From positions 22,441-59,989 of the forward strand of contig JAPLDU010000002.1 of NCBI GenBank assembly GCA_026391255.1: DNA of 37,549 nucleotides, read 5' to 3'. Below, in pieces: positions 1-9,054 of this stretch. The DNA comes from Bacteroidia bacterium (GTDB lineage: Bacteria; Bacteroidota; Bacteroidia; Bacteroidales; JAPLDU01). The position numbers and the translations under genes were made by a program. Positions within the stretch are counted from its first letter, which is position 1. Every line of letters starts with the position of its first letter. Below the pieces are notes generated by a model. It was not told the origin of the DNA and made no database searches. It worked only from the letters and a program-made list of their open reading frames with translations.

Positions 1-24
1 GCTTAATAAAATTACTCTTTTCAT
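1..24 (-). CDS. N-terminus of a third CarboxypepD_reg/TPR paralogue (partial, runs off left edge)
   Basis: Read on the minus strand from position 24, the last visible codons give MKRVILLS, identical to the start of the signal peptide of the TPR gene at 202-2703. The surrounding bases 1-48 are identical to 2680-2727, including an alternative upstream ATG at 48. This is therefore the start of a further tandem copy transcribed leftward out of the window. Only eight codons are visible, so its length and integrity are unknown. Confidence 0.75.
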
Positions 25-204
25 AATATTATTTTTATATTTACTCATTTTAAACCTCCCCTGACCCCATCCTGAATAAGGAGGGAAATTTTCATTCTTC
101 TTTTTCTGTGATTCTCTGCATAAACTAAAATCCAATTACACTCCAACTTTATAGCTTTATATCTTTATGACTTTATGAACTTTACAAACTTTATAACTCA
201 ATTA
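1..204. repeat. Copy A of a ~200-bp duplicated block (gene start plus intergenic spacer)
   Basis: Positions 1-204 align with 2680-2880. The block holds the start of one TPR gene, the spacer and the stop-codon end of the next. Outside a hairpin-like core (55-92 here, 2734-2767 in the other copy) I see only a few differences, such as one base in the stretch before 141. The core is rebuilt: CCTCC...GGAGG arms with different loops. The spacer ends in a CTTTAT-type array with units at 147, 155, 163, 171, 180 and 189. The block is more conserved than the coding repeats on either side. Confidence 0.85.
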
Positions 205-2703
205 CTGTTTCAGCAACTCCTTTATTTTCGCCACATCCGGATGTGTAACCCCTAATTTTTCAAATTCATCAAAATCATCTAAACAGACATCCTTATATTT
301 TTTTGTTTTATCATAAGGATATTCCTTGTCTTTTATTTCCATATAAATATCCTTAGCCTCCTCGTATTTGCCCTGGAAAAGATAGCTGTGTGCAAGATTT
401 TTTCTGGCACCCAATAAACTGTTGTCATTTTTTAATGCTAACCGGGCATATCTTTCAGCTTCGGTATATTGTTTTGCAAGCAACTGGTAACGGGACATGC
501 AGGCACATTCAAATGCCAGGTTGGTTTTAAAAGTTGAAACTGAATCTGCAAGTTGTTGATAGATATTTATGCATTCACTGGCATAATCAATTGACCGGGT
601 TAAATCTGCTTTGTATTGAGTCCATGCAATGTCATCGAGTATATATGCCAGGTTGGGTCTGACCTGAGGATTTGAAGTAGCTAATTCTCTATATAAAATC
701 AAAGCTTCCGAATAATTTGCTATAGATTTATCTTTTTGATTCATTTCATCATATAACTGACCCAACCAAAATAACGTTTTTGCTAAATCAAGGTTAAAAT
801 CCCGTGGACTTGTTTTTGCCAACTCCTTATATATATTTAATGCCTCTATAAAATTTGCTTCTGCTTTTTTGTATTGTTTCATACCAGATTGTGAACTGGC
901 TAAGTTGAAAAGTGTACTGGCTAAATCAGGATAATAACGCTGTGAATTTGTTTTGACTAATTCCCTGCATATAGGTAAAGCTTCCATAAAAAAGGATTTC
1001 GATTTTTCGTACTGAGACATCATTAGCTGCAATGTACCCATATTGTTTAATATCCTGACCAAATAAAAACTAAACGCCAATGGATTTAATTTAACTAATT
1101 CTTTTTGTATAATTAAAGCTTCTTCATAACACGATTCAGCCTTTTCGTATTCAGATCTATGTGAATATAAAATGGCCAGGCCATTGATGGATGAAGATAA
1201 ATTCGGATTATACATTTGTGGATTATATTTTGCAAGTTCACGCAATAATTTCAATGATTCATTTAAATTGATTTCTGCCTTATCAAATAAATTCATCTTT
1301 ATCTGCAGATATCCTGCATTACCAAGTGTTGTAGCTAAAAAAATATTATTTTCCTGAGGTTTTGTTTTGACTAATTCTCTAAAAATGTGAATTGCTTCAA
1401 AATACTCATTTAATGCTTTATCATATTGGTTCATTCCGCTATATAAATCAGCCAGGTTTTTATGCGTTACTGCTAATCCGGAATTTCCTTCGGCAGAATC
1501 TGACTTTAAAAGCTCCTTGCTAACGATCAGTGCTTTATTTAAATTAGTTTCTGCTTTATCAGGTTGTTTCATATCTGCCTGTAATAGTGCAAGGTTATTT
1601 AGTATTGGATATAGGTCAGCATTATAAAAATCAGGATTTGCTTGTACTAATTCAGTTTGAATATTCAAAGCTTTAGTGAAATTAGATTCCGCTTTATCAT
1701 ATAAATTCATAGCGTACTGCAATCTTGCCAGTCCGTTAAGAGCCTTGGATTGTTCAGAATTTGTTTTGGCTAATGATAAAGTTGAATTACACCATTTGAT
1801 AGCTTTGTCGTATTGATTCTGAATGGTGAGATATTTAACATATTCAAATACAATATTGAAACTTGATGTATCTGCATTTATCGCTATTTCGTATGTTTTC
1901 TCGGCATCGGAAAAGCGAAAATCATTTGCATATAAATCAGCCTGAAACATCAACTTGCTAATATTTTGCTTTATTATGCTGTCGGTTTGTGACAACATCA
2001 TCTTTTCTTCATTAATAATATTTTCAGATTTTATTCTCTGCTTTTTTGCTTTGGCAATTTCATTTTCAGAGTTGACGGTTTCTAGTATTCGTATAGCTTT
2101 CTCTATATTGCCAAGTTTAAAAGCATCAAAAGCCTGCCGGTGAATCAGTGAACAATCATCAAAGTTTTCGTGCGCAAACTTAGAAGCCAGTTCTTCCAAT
2201 TGCTTCTGCTGGTTCTCGAATTGTTCAGCGAGGGTTTTTGCCTGTTCTGCGTAGGATTTTGCATCAATCTCTGCTTTATCCTTTTGTTCTTGAAGGGATT
2301 TGATCCGGGATTCATATCCTTTTGTAAGTCCGACCAGTGAAATATCGTAAAATTTCAAAGTGTTTTGGGCGATCAAACCTTCGGGGCACATCACAATCTT
2401 GGTTTTATCATTGATATTATTTGTGATCACCCAGTTATTCACGACATCCTTATTCACAATTTCGTAGCCTTTTTTTGAAATTTCCGAAACAATAATCCTG
2501 TCACCGGGTTTTTTTGTTGTAAAAACCATTTTGAATAAACCTGCGTTATCAGATAGCTCAGGAGTGGTTCCAAGGGCTTTGAGCTGAACGCCGGGAATGG
2601 GTTTGTTGCCGCTGTTCTGCTCGGTAACAATGCCTTTTACGCTGGTTTGTGCATTGAGAAGCAATGGCAAACATAATATGCTTAATAAAATTACTCTTTT
2701 CAT
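202..2703 (-). CDS. Exported CarboxypepD_reg-like / coiled-coil / TPR protein, paralogue 1
   Basis: The 833-residue protein is read from MKRV at 2703. The frame is open eight codons further up, but MKRV begins a clear signal peptide ending in NAQ. Domain order: signal peptide (about 1-19), a CarboxypepD_reg-like beta domain (about 20-95, with GIVTEQNSGNKPIPGVQLKA), a heptad-rich coiled coil (about 120-180), then TPRs to the C-terminus. The TPRs are the long, roughly 48-residue variety (NPxxYNxDLAxxLNNLAxLQ...YDKAExNYxEALxIxREL), a variant common in bacterial STAND/NLR-like and caspase/TIR-associated sensors (family knowledge). It probably acts in the periplasm or at the cell surface as a protein-binding scaffold. 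It follows a paralogue (2877-5234) and a TIR-like gene on the same strand, so an operon is likely. No catalytic motif is seen and the function is unknown. Confidence 0.85.
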   Translation of the reverse strand: MKRVILLSILCLPLLLNAQTSVKGIVTEQNSGNKPIPGVQLKALGTTPELSDNAGLFKMVFTTKKPGDRIIVSEISKKGYEIVNKDVVNNWVITNNINDKTKIVMCPEGLIAQNTLKFYDISLVGLTKGYESRIKSLQEQKDKAEIDAKSYAEQAKTLAEQFENQQKQLEELASKFAHENFDDCSLIHRQAFDAFKLGNIEKAIRILETVNSENEIAKAKKQRIKSENIINEEKMMLSQTDSIIKQNISKLMFQADLYANDFRFSDAEKTYEIAINADTSSFNIVFEYVKYLTIQNQYDKAIKWCNSTLSLAKTNSEQSKALNGLARLQYAMNLYDKAESNFTKALNIQTELVQANPDFYNADLYPILNNLALLQADMKQPDKAETNLNKALIVSKELLKSDSAEGNSGLAVTHKNLADLYSGMNQYDKALNEYFEAIHIFRELVKTKPQENNIFLATTLGNAGYLQIKMNLFDKAEINLNESLKLLRELAKYNPQMYNPNLSSSINGLAILYSHRSEYEKAESCYEEALIIQKELVKLNPLAFSFYLVRILNNMGTLQLMMSQYEKSKSFFMEALPICRELVKTNSQRYYPDLASTLFNLASSQSGMKQYKKAEANFIEALNIYKELAKTSPRDFNLDLAKTLFWLGQLYDEMNQKDKSIANYSEALILYRELATSNPQVRPNLAYILDDIAWTQYKADLTRSIDYASECINIYQQLADSVSTFKTNLAFECACMSRYQLLAKQYTEAERYARLALKNDNSLLGARKNLAHSYLFQGKYEEAKDIYMEIKDKEYPYDKTKKYKDVCLDDFDEFEKLGVTHPDVAKIKELLKQ

Positions 2704-2880
2704 AATATTATTTTTATATTTACTCATTTTAAACCTCCAACCAATCCTGAATCAGGAGGGGAATTTTCATTCTTCTTTTTCTGTGATTCTCTGCATAAAC
2801 TAAAATCCAATTAGACTCCAACTTTATAGCTTTATATCTTTATGACTTTATGAACTTTACAAACTTTATAACTCACTTAC
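2680..2880. repeat. Copy B of the ~200-bp duplicated block
   Basis: Partner of positions 1-204. Here the core contains a perfect small palindrome, TCCTGA-A-TCAGGA, at 2745-2757 inside CCTCC/GGAGG arms. The CTTTAT-type array follows up to the stop codon of the upstream TPR gene at 2877. It separates two tandem TPR paralogues, so it probably lies inside one transcript. Confidence 0.85.
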
Positions 2881-5234
2881 TGTTTCAGCAACTCCCTTAT
2901 TTTTGCCACATCAGGATGAGTGATACCCGCCTTTTCAAATTCATCAAAATCTGCCAGAAACATATCTTTATATGTTTTTGACGGATCCATTTGAAATGCC
3001 TTATCTTTCAATTCCATGTATATTTTTTTCGCCTCTTCAAATTTCCCCTGGAAAAGTAAAGCAGAAGCAAGGTTGGTTATCATCCATTGCTGAGTACTAT
3101 CTAATAGTAAACCTTTACGAACCGAAGTCTCCGCCAGGGCAAACCGTTTGTTTTTGATCTGTAAGAAAGAAAGATTCCCGTATGTATTAGCGATCCAACC
3201 CTGGTAGAGATTTGGGAATTTACCTGCCAGTTCGTTTCCTGATTTCATGCCTTCATTAAAAAAGGTTTCCGCTTTATCACTTTTATTCACAGTATATAAT
3301 AATGTGGCATAACTGAGCTGAGCCGCTACCAGGCCCTGGTTGAATTCATCAGGGTCCGACCGGGCTAATTCCCTGAATAAATCAATGGCTTCCAAGTAAT
3401 TTGTTTCAGCTTTGTCATATTCAAGAATTTTAAGTTGTAAATAGGCAAGATTGTTTAAATTCCCGGCTAAATCTTTATTATAAACCTGAGGACTTATTTT
3501 TACCAGCTCCCGGTATAAACTTATTGCTTTATTATAATTACTCTCAGCTAAATCGAATTTCTGCATATTATCCTCCACGCTGGCCAGGCATGACAGAGAA
3601 ATACCATAGATAACATTATTTACAAGTGGGTTTGAATTGACCAGGTCTTCGGTAATTTTCAGGGCTTCGGAATAAAATGCTTCCGCATCTTCAAATTGAT
3701 TCATTTCATTTTTTAAATTGCCATAACCGGTTAGTAACCTGGCTAAATAAGAACTATATGCCTGGTTATTTGATTTTACCAAATCTCTCATCAGTGTCAG
3801 AGCTTCTTTATAATACGATTCAGCTATCATATAATCTTTGGTTTGGGTTTTTAGCTGTCCCAGGCCGAAAAGAGTCCAGGTTAAATCAAAATTATAATTA
3901 TAATTATGTGGATTTAATGTGACTAATTCCCGCCGGATATTGAGGGCTTCCTTATAATCAGACTCAGCCTCATCAATCTTATGAACTTTGACCAGTAACT
4001 GAGCATAATTATCAAGACAAATAGCTAATTTTGGATTATTATTTGCAGGGTCATTTTTTACCAACTCCCTGAAAATATTAATGGCTTCGTTAAGAATTTC
4101 TTCAGCCTTGTCAATTTGGTTTGTTTCATCATAATAAACTGCCACACTGATCAGGGTCAGGGATAAATCTGAATTATAAAGCGAAGGGTTTGCCGTTGCA
4201 TATTCCCGTCTTAATTTAAGGGCAGCGAAATAGGAATTTTCAGCCTTTTCAAACTGGTTCAGATATTCATAGTTAATCCCCAGTCTAAGTAGAATTTTAG
4301 CTTTATCAGGACCGGTCTTTGCGAGCCTGAGGGCTCTGTTATTCCAATTTAAGCTTTCGGTTATCTTCCTTTGCCTGAGCAGATAATCTGCATAGGAACA
4401 TATATTATTAAAATTGGTAGAGTCAGCGTTAACGGCAGTTTCATAGGATTTCTCGGCATCATCAAACCGAAACAGGTTAGAATATAAATCGGCCTGGAAT
4501 ATGAGCTTACTGATGTTCTGGCTGATCACGCTGTCTGATTCATTCACCAGTTTCATTGCTTTGCCTTTTTGTTGCTTTGCTTTGCTGATTTCAGCCTCCG
4601 AGTTTATACTTTCTAAAATCCTGACGGCTTCCTCAATATTTCCGAGCTTAAATAATTCAAATGCTTTCTTATGTATGGCAGAACAATCGTCAAAATTCTC
4701 CCTCGCGAATTTATCGGCCAGCTCTTCTAATTGCTTTTGCTGGTTCCCGTATTGCTCTTCCAGGGTTTTAGCCTGTTCCCCGAAAGTTTCGGCATTAATC
4801 AGAGCTTTGTCCCTTTGTTCTTCCAGGGCTTTTATCCTTGACTCGTAGCCTTTGGTAAGTCCGGCCAGTGAGATGTCGTAATATTTAATTGTATTCTGAG
4901 CTATCAGGCCTTCGGGACACATGACAATCTTGGTCCTTTCATTTGGATTACCTGGTATCAACCAGTTGTTCACCACATCCTTATTGACGATTTCGTAACC
5001 TTTTTTTGAAATTTCAGAGACAATGATCCGATCACCGGGTTTTTTGGCTGTAAAAACCAGTTTGAACAAACCTGCATTGTCAGATAGCTCCGGAGTGGTT
5101 CCAATGGCTTTTAACTGCACTCCGGGAATGGGTTTGTTGCCGCTGTTCTGCTCGGTGATAATGCCTTTTACCGTTGTCTGGGCAGTCAGAAACAAAGGCA
5201 CCCATAACATGATGAAAAATAATTGTTTTTTCAT
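2877..5234 (-). CDS. Exported CarboxypepD_reg-like / coiled-coil / TPR protein, paralogue 2
   Basis: The 785-residue protein is read from MKKQLFF at 5234. The frame stays open to 5342, but the upstream part is low-complexity spacer, and MKKQ starts a signal peptide ending in LTAQ. The layout matches paralogue 1: a CarboxypepD_reg-like domain nearly identical over about 70 residues, the block CPEGLIAQNTxKxYDISLxG, a coiled coil ending in FDDCSxIHxxAF, then long-type TPRs that have diverged much further. Both proteins end in FDEFEKxGxTHPDVAKIxELLKQ. The conserved ends with divergent middles suggest a shared anchoring or assembly role and paralogue-specific binding surfaces (inference). The stop is 149 bp from the start of paralogue 1, and the start lies 129 bp after the stop of the TIR-like gene. 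Confidence 0.85.
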   Translation of the reverse strand: MKKQLFFIMLWVPLFLTAQTTVKGIITEQNSGNKPIPGVQLKAIGTTPELSDNAGLFKLVFTAKKPGDRIIVSEISKKGYEIVNKDVVNNWLIPGNPNERTKIVMCPEGLIAQNTIKYYDISLAGLTKGYESRIKALEEQRDKALINAETFGEQAKTLEEQYGNQQKQLEELADKFARENFDDCSAIHKKAFELFKLGNIEEAVRILESINSEAEISKAKQQKGKAMKLVNESDSVISQNISKLIFQADLYSNLFRFDDAEKSYETAVNADSTNFNNICSYADYLLRQRKITESLNWNNRALRLAKTGPDKAKILLRLGINYEYLNQFEKAENSYFAALKLRREYATANPSLYNSDLSLTLISVAVYYDETNQIDKAEEILNEAINIFRELVKNDPANNNPKLAICLDNYAQLLVKVHKIDEAESDYKEALNIRRELVTLNPHNYNYNFDLTWTLFGLGQLKTQTKDYMIAESYYKEALTLMRDLVKSNNQAYSSYLARLLTGYGNLKNEMNQFEDAEAFYSEALKITEDLVNSNPLVNNVIYGISLSCLASVEDNMQKFDLAESNYNKAISLYRELVKISPQVYNKDLAGNLNNLAYLQLKILEYDKAETNYLEAIDLFRELARSDPDEFNQGLVAAQLSYATLLYTVNKSDKAETFFNEGMKSGNELAGKFPNLYQGWIANTYGNLSFLQIKNKRFALAETSVRKGLLLDSTQQWMITNLASALLFQGKFEEAKKIYMELKDKAFQMDPSKTYKDMFLADFDEFEKAGITHPDVAKIRELLKQ

Positions 5235-5254
5235 TTTATTATTTTTTATTTTGT

Positions 5255-5335
5255 AACTATTCAGGTTGTTTAGACTATAGACTGTCAGTCTTTTAGGCTG
5301 TAGGATTTTAGGACGTAGACTATTCGTCATTTCGT
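5255..5335. repeat. Degenerate 7-8-base repeat tract in the spacer
   Basis: Between the TIR-like gene and TPR paralogue 2, roughly seven-base words built around TTTAGGN/TAGACTN recur (tagacta, tagactg, tttaggc, tgtagga, ttttagg, acgtaga). The tract is too degenerate to give a certain period. It resembles the clearer short tandem arrays elsewhere in the window. Confidence 0.4.
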
Positions 5336-5363
5336 AAATCAATTATTTAACTCACAATAATTA

Positions 5364-6449
5364 TTATTTTTTAAGGATAATCTTCCATTCCTGTGTTTCA
5401 GAAGGTGTACCGGTAAAATCCCAGGTTTGATATCCTGTTTTCCATGCAGTTAACCGTTGTTCTTCAGCCTGTTTCCAAAATGGAATATCAATTCTGAATT
5501 TCCCATTTCCATCTGTTTTTGCAATCATGTCTTTTACATTGATCACTACATCTTTCAGAGGAATGTTATTCTCGTCCCTTACTACGCCGAATATTACCGC
5601 TAATGAATTATCCCTGTGAATATTAAGTTCGACCAAGTCGCTGGTACTAACCATTGTGTCAATACGTACGAATCCATTGGCTTCAAAAATTAATTTTAAC
5701 AGTTTGTGTTTGTATTTAGATGGAATTTGTTTAAAAATGACTTCATCTTTGATTTCAAGATTTTCTGTTTTATCCCCATAGGTTAATGTTACTTTCCCCT
5801 GCCTAAAAGGAAAACCGGGTACGGAATTTGATTCCGACACTTTCACCGTCATATTGGCAGGCTGAAAATAATAATAAGTCATGATTGCACCTCCCAGTAC
5901 CAATAGTGGCAATAGAAAATAGTATACAGCGTATTTGATAATCTTTGACAGATCAATAGATTCAGGTTTAATAACAAGGCCTTCATTTTCAAGTTTATCT
6001 AATTGCCTGTTTATTTTCACAAATAATTCGTCCATATTTTCGTATGTGTCGTAAAAATGGTCGAGGCTATCAATGTATTTTCTGAATTCCTTAATCTCAA
6101 TGGTTTCATCCGGGTCAGTTTTAAAATAGGTATAGATTCGTGGTTTTTTAATTTTGCCCCGGCAAGCTAAATAAGCCTGATGAGCATGATCAAACTCTTC
6201 TTTGGTATACCGTCCGAGTTTGGTGTGAAAAAGAAATATTGCGATTTCACTTGTCCGGATATAGCGATTGTACTCATTTTGTGTTCTATCCACTGTCATA
6301 GAACTGATAAAATCCTTCCATGTGGTCAATTCGAGGAAGATACGTTTATCATGCCAATCTTTATTTTTCCTGCTGATAAATAATTCGACCTGTAATTTGT
6401 CCTGGTCCAGTTCTGCAGATGAGGCTAAAAAGATTCTGATTTTTTTCAT
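5364..6449 (-). CDS. TIR/DUF4062-like protein with one TM segment and a C-terminal CarboxypepD_reg-like domain
   Basis: 361 residues. Residues 1-130 (KIRIFLASSAELDQDK..., RIFLELTTWKDFISSM, EYNRYIRTSEIAIFLFHTKLGRYTKEEFDHA, KPRIYTYFK) match the pattern I associate with the TIR-like/DUF4062 fold found in bacterial effectors. E159-160-type numbering cannot be assigned safely, but the acidic residues of YTKEEF sit about where TIR NADases carry their catalytic glutamate (tentative). A single hydrophobic helix follows at about 170-192, with lysines before it, predicting a cytosolic N-terminus. After a beta-rich linker, residues 279-361 form a CarboxypepD_reg-like domain (VIFGVVRDENNIPLKDVVINVKD) that would be outside. 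It is first in a run of same-strand genes encoding exported TPR proteins with the same kind of domain. A cytosolic effector with an external sensor arm is the inferred architecture. No good TAnnTTTG box is seen upstream; a one-mismatch version lies near 6523-6530. Confidence 0.7.
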   Translation of the reverse strand: MKKIRIFLASSAELDQDKLQVELFISRKNKDWHDKRIFLELTTWKDFISSMTVDRTQNEYNRYIRTSEIAIFLFHTKLGRYTKEEFDHAHQAYLACRGKIKKPRIYTYFKTDPDETIEIKEFRKYIDSLDHFYDTYENMDELFVKINRQLDKLENEGLVIKPESIDLSKIIKYAVYYFLLPLLVLGGAIMTYYYFQPANMTVKVSESNSVPGFPFRQGKVTLTYGDKTENLEIKDEVIFKQIPSKYKHKLLKLIFEANGFVRIDTMVSTSDLVELNIHRDNSLAVIFGVVRDENNIPLKDVVINVKDMIAKTDGNGKFRIDIPFWKQAEEQRLTAWKTGYQTWDFTGTPSETQEWKIILKK

Positions 6450-6650
6450 AATAGTTCATTTACTTAATTAACTGATAATTGACTTAAGTTTATCCAGTAT
6501 TCGAAAAACCTAATAAAATCAAACATGTTAAATTGGTCAATAACTTGAATCCATTGTTATCCATACCATTTAGTGAATTTATAAATTAATGGATAAATAT
6601 TCCTTATCAAAAGTACAAATAAAAAGTGGTATAATTTGTTATTCTCGAAA

Positions 6651-6959
6651 TTATTTTGTCTGAACATACTTCATTGCTTCTTCAGCAAATTTCGTCCATT
6701 TGTCTTTATTTTCATATGAAACCTGAACCCATTCTTTCATCGGTCGTTTTTTGCCCGATGGATCAAATAACTCTGAACCGTTTAAATTCAGTGCCTTTTT
6801 ATGTATGTCACCTGCGAGTTTAAATACCATTTCGTTCCTAAAGAAGCAAATAAATGCTTTTCCGTTAATTTTAAAACAAGGTTTACCAAACATCTGGCTT
6901 TGTTCTGCACCATTCAGATTTTGTCCGATGGTGGTATAAAGCGTTTCTTCTGTTGTCAT
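6651..6959 (-). CDS. TfoX N-terminal-domain family protein
   Basis: 102 residues, the usual length of the single-domain TfoX_N family. The diagnostic run is visible: QMFGKPCFKINGKAF (the family's MFG-x-P motif), then FRNEMVFKLAG, a leucine-rich helix, and LFDPSGKKRPMKEWVQVSYE near the C-terminus. Full-length TfoX/Sxy proteins regulate competence in gammaproteobacteria; stand-alone N-domains like this one have no settled role. The gene is monocistronic, separated by about 200 bp from the TIR-like gene downstream. It has no signal peptide and is probably cytosolic. Confidence 0.8.
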   Translation of the reverse strand: MTTEETLYTTIGQNLNGAEQSQMFGKPCFKINGKAFICFFRNEMVFKLAGDIHKKALNLNGSELFDPSGKKRPMKEWVQVSYENKDKWTKFAEEAMKYVQTK

Positions 6960-7413
6960 ATCGATTTTACACTTTTAAATTGTCAAAATAAATATCCATT
7001 ACCAAAAATTTTAAGTTTTCCCAATCACCCAGGCATTGCATAAAAAACCGGTATCCTGAAAATTCAGTATCATGAATAAAATGCAACAATCTGTCAATCA
7101 TATCAGACAATGTTATTCTACGACTTCGGCTATTCAAAATTTATCTCTTTAAAATTCCTTACTATTACTCAAAGATAAAAAAGTTTATTCATATTTTCCT
7201 GAGATAAAGAATATTTCCCGATATAATTGTTATCTTTGCACAGTTCAAATTGAATTCATCTGTAAATAAGAATGGATTTGGTATAATCACCAAGAGTCAT
7301 GTATGCTGGTTGATATTTTCAATTCATACTTCTGTCAGAAATTCACCCTCAGAGTCTTCACACTTGAATCAGAAAAAAAATTTTACTTATATAATTATTT
7401 TATTCCAGAAATC
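6960..7413. other. Gene-poor spacer carrying a promoter
   Basis: 454 bases between the divergent TfoX-like gene and the small ORF at 7414. The only structure I can support is the TAnnTTTG-type promoter at 7232-7239 (listed separately). ORFs here are short, overlap each other and have no recognisable product. Confidence 0.5.
7232..7239 (+). promoter_or_regulatory. Bacteroidota-type promoter -7 element (TATCTTTG)
   Basis: TATCTTTG fits the TAnnTTTG -7 consensus of Bacteroidota sigma factors. It would start a transcript near 7246 toward the small ORF at 7414, leaving a leader of about 170 nt. No convincing -33 element was confirmed. Confidence 0.5.
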
Positions 7414-7578
7414 ATGTCAATGTACGACAAAAAACAACCAGTTTTTAAATCGCCGGATGTATCAAAATTGCAGGCCGTGATTATTGATTCGAGAACCGTG
7501 CTTTATATAGCTCTTAAGGCTGATCCTGAGGTAGCAAGGAAAAATTACTTTTCTCGGTTTGACCATCCGAAAACCTAA
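7414..7578 (+). CDS. Small conserved-looking protein of 54 residues
   Basis: I take MSMYDKKQPVFKSPDVSK at 7414 as the start. The frame is open back to 7303, but the upstream residues look non-coding. The sequence VFKSPDVSKLQAVIIDSRTVLYIALKADPEVARKNYFSRFD resembles short Bacteroidota proteins of unknown function: a VIID-x-RT-x-x-YI core followed by an ADPEVARxxY helix. That is a recollection of a pattern, not a database hit. There is no signal peptide or membrane segment. A -7 element lies about 175 bp upstream. The protein is short, so this could still be chance. Confidence 0.45.
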   Translation: MSMYDKKQPVFKSPDVSKLQAVIIDSRTVLYIALKADPEVARKNYFSRFDHPKT

Positions 7579-7701
7579 GCCATCTGAAGCAGATTCATTA
7601 AGCTCTTATATTCATTTCTGAGACCGGAAGTGTTTTAATATAGCACAATCACAATATATGACATTCACTGTGCATCCTTTGCTGCTTCGCACTCATGGCG
7701 C

Positions 7702-9054
7702 TTAATTATCTCTTATACACCGAACCGAATAGCCATAAGTATTTCCACTGTTATCCCTGCTCACCTGTGAAAGGCCGTAATTCAGACTGCGACTCCATGC
7801 GCCCAATGAACCAAAACCGGTTGCTGACCACCAGTAGCCGTCACTGCCAAGATAGTTAAACAATCCATTACTGAGGCGATTGCCACCGGGTAAGGCAGTA
7901 AATCCGCTACTGTTATCAGCTCCTGTATTTGGATTACTCCAATGCACCGTTCCGGCTTCTTTAAGTTTACCTCCTTCGGTCGTTCCTCTCTCTCCTGTTG
8001 AATCTGCCTGCGACTGGCTCATCCCTAGAAACATTTCCAATTGCTTCCATTCGGCATCTCCGGGAATATGCCATCCTAAAGGACAGATACCCTGCACACC
8101 GCTCGGATTGGCATTGCTGCCTGCAGCGCCTTTCATAACTGCTGCCCATGTATATAAATATCCATATATACTTGCATTGGAGGCAGAGTTATTATAGGAA
8201 CAATAAGCAAAGTAAGTATTAGTCAAATGCGACCAGTTATCTGAATCTGTAACCTTAGTTATTGAAGAACCATCATCAAATCTGGTTGTTCTCAGATTTT
8301 CCGACATCCATACCTGGTCACCTATTTTTATGGTACTGTAAACATTGCCATCAATGTCGGTCACATTAATCAGTGTCGAAAACGATATATCATTTCCATA
8401 ACCTGTTCCCCATCCATTGGTGGCATAGGCCCGCACATAATATGTCATATTCGGGTCAAGTCCTGTTATTGAACTTGTAAAGCTTCCGTCAGGTATTCCA
8501 TCAGTGGTTTTACTATCGTTTATGGTAGGGTCGGACATTGCGTTCCAGCATACTCCGCTTGCTATTATCTGTGAGTTTCCTGTATCAGTAATAATGCCTC
8601 CGCAGGTTGCCCCGGAATAAGAAATATTGCTTACCGCGCTGGTGGTTAAAACCGGAACTCTGGAATACTGTGTTGTAAACGAAATAGTGTTCCCATAGCC
8701 TGTACCTCCGCTGTTGGTTGCATAGGCCCGTATAAAATAAGTGGTACCAGGACTTAATCCTGTCACAGAACTTGTATAAGATCCGGAACCATATCCATCC
8801 ATCGTTTTACTATCTGATATTGTTGGCTTCGAGTTAAAGCTCCAGCATACACCCCTGGCAGTAATTGCTGAACCCTCATCACCAGTAATAACCCCACCAC
8901 AGATTGCACTTACAGGAGTTATACCGGTTACCTGAGAGGTTGTCAAAACAGGTAGCTCGGTTTTATCCTTCTCACAACTGTTTATAAGAATTAAAACAAT
9001 TGAAAAAAGAATCAGTTTAAAGTTCATAAAGTTTATAAAGTTCATAAAGTTCAT
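7702..9054 (-). CDS. FISUMP-domain surface lipoprotein with two Fn3-like repeats
   Basis: 450 residues. The N-terminus MNFMNFINFMNF is encoded by a nonamer DNA repeat; the true signal peptide begins at the third methionine (9027), FKLILFSIVLILINSC, ending in a lipobox cysteine followed by EKDK. Two repeats of about 95 residues follow (PVLTTSxVxxI...GVCW...TDG...GSxTSSxTGLxPxxTYxxRAYATN...GTGYGNxISF), resembling fibronectin-type modules. Residues about 230-450 are a FISUMP (Fibrobacter succinogenes major paralogous) domain: VTDIDGNVYSTIKIGDQVWMSENLRT..., CPLGWHIPGDAEWKQLE, GGxLKEAG, FTALPGGNR, WWSAT, and a C-terminal GYSVRCIRDN. FISUMP proteins are surface or secreted proteins of unknown biochemical role. 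It is transcribed alone. Choosing among the three in-frame ATGs is not possible from sequence. Confidence 0.85.
   Translation of the reverse strand: MNFMNFINFMNFKLILFSIVLILINSCEKDKTELPVLTTSQVTGITPVSAICGGVITGDEGSAITARGVCWSFNSKPTISDSKTMDGYGSGSYTSSVTGLSPGTTYFIRAYATNSGGTGYGNTISFTTQYSRVPVLTTSAVSNISYSGATCGGIITDTGNSQIIASGVCWNAMSDPTINDSKTTDGIPDGSFTSSITGLDPNMTYYVRAYATNGWGTGYGNDISFSTLINVTDIDGNVYSTIKIGDQVWMSENLRTTRFDDGSSITKVTDSDNWSHLTNTYFAYCSYNNSASNASIYGYLYTWAAVMKGAAGSNANPSGVQGICPLGWHIPGDAEWKQLEMFLGMSQSQADSTGERGTTEGGKLKEAGTVHWSNPNTGADNSSGFTALPGGNRLSNGLFNYLGSDGYWWSATGFGSLGAWSRSLNYGLSQVSRDNSGNTYGYSVRCIRDN

Noticed and set aside
5235-5342. 36-residue N-terminal extension of TPR paralogue 2
   Set aside because: It covers a degenerate repeat tract; MKKQLFF at 5234 begins the signal peptide and matches its paralogue.
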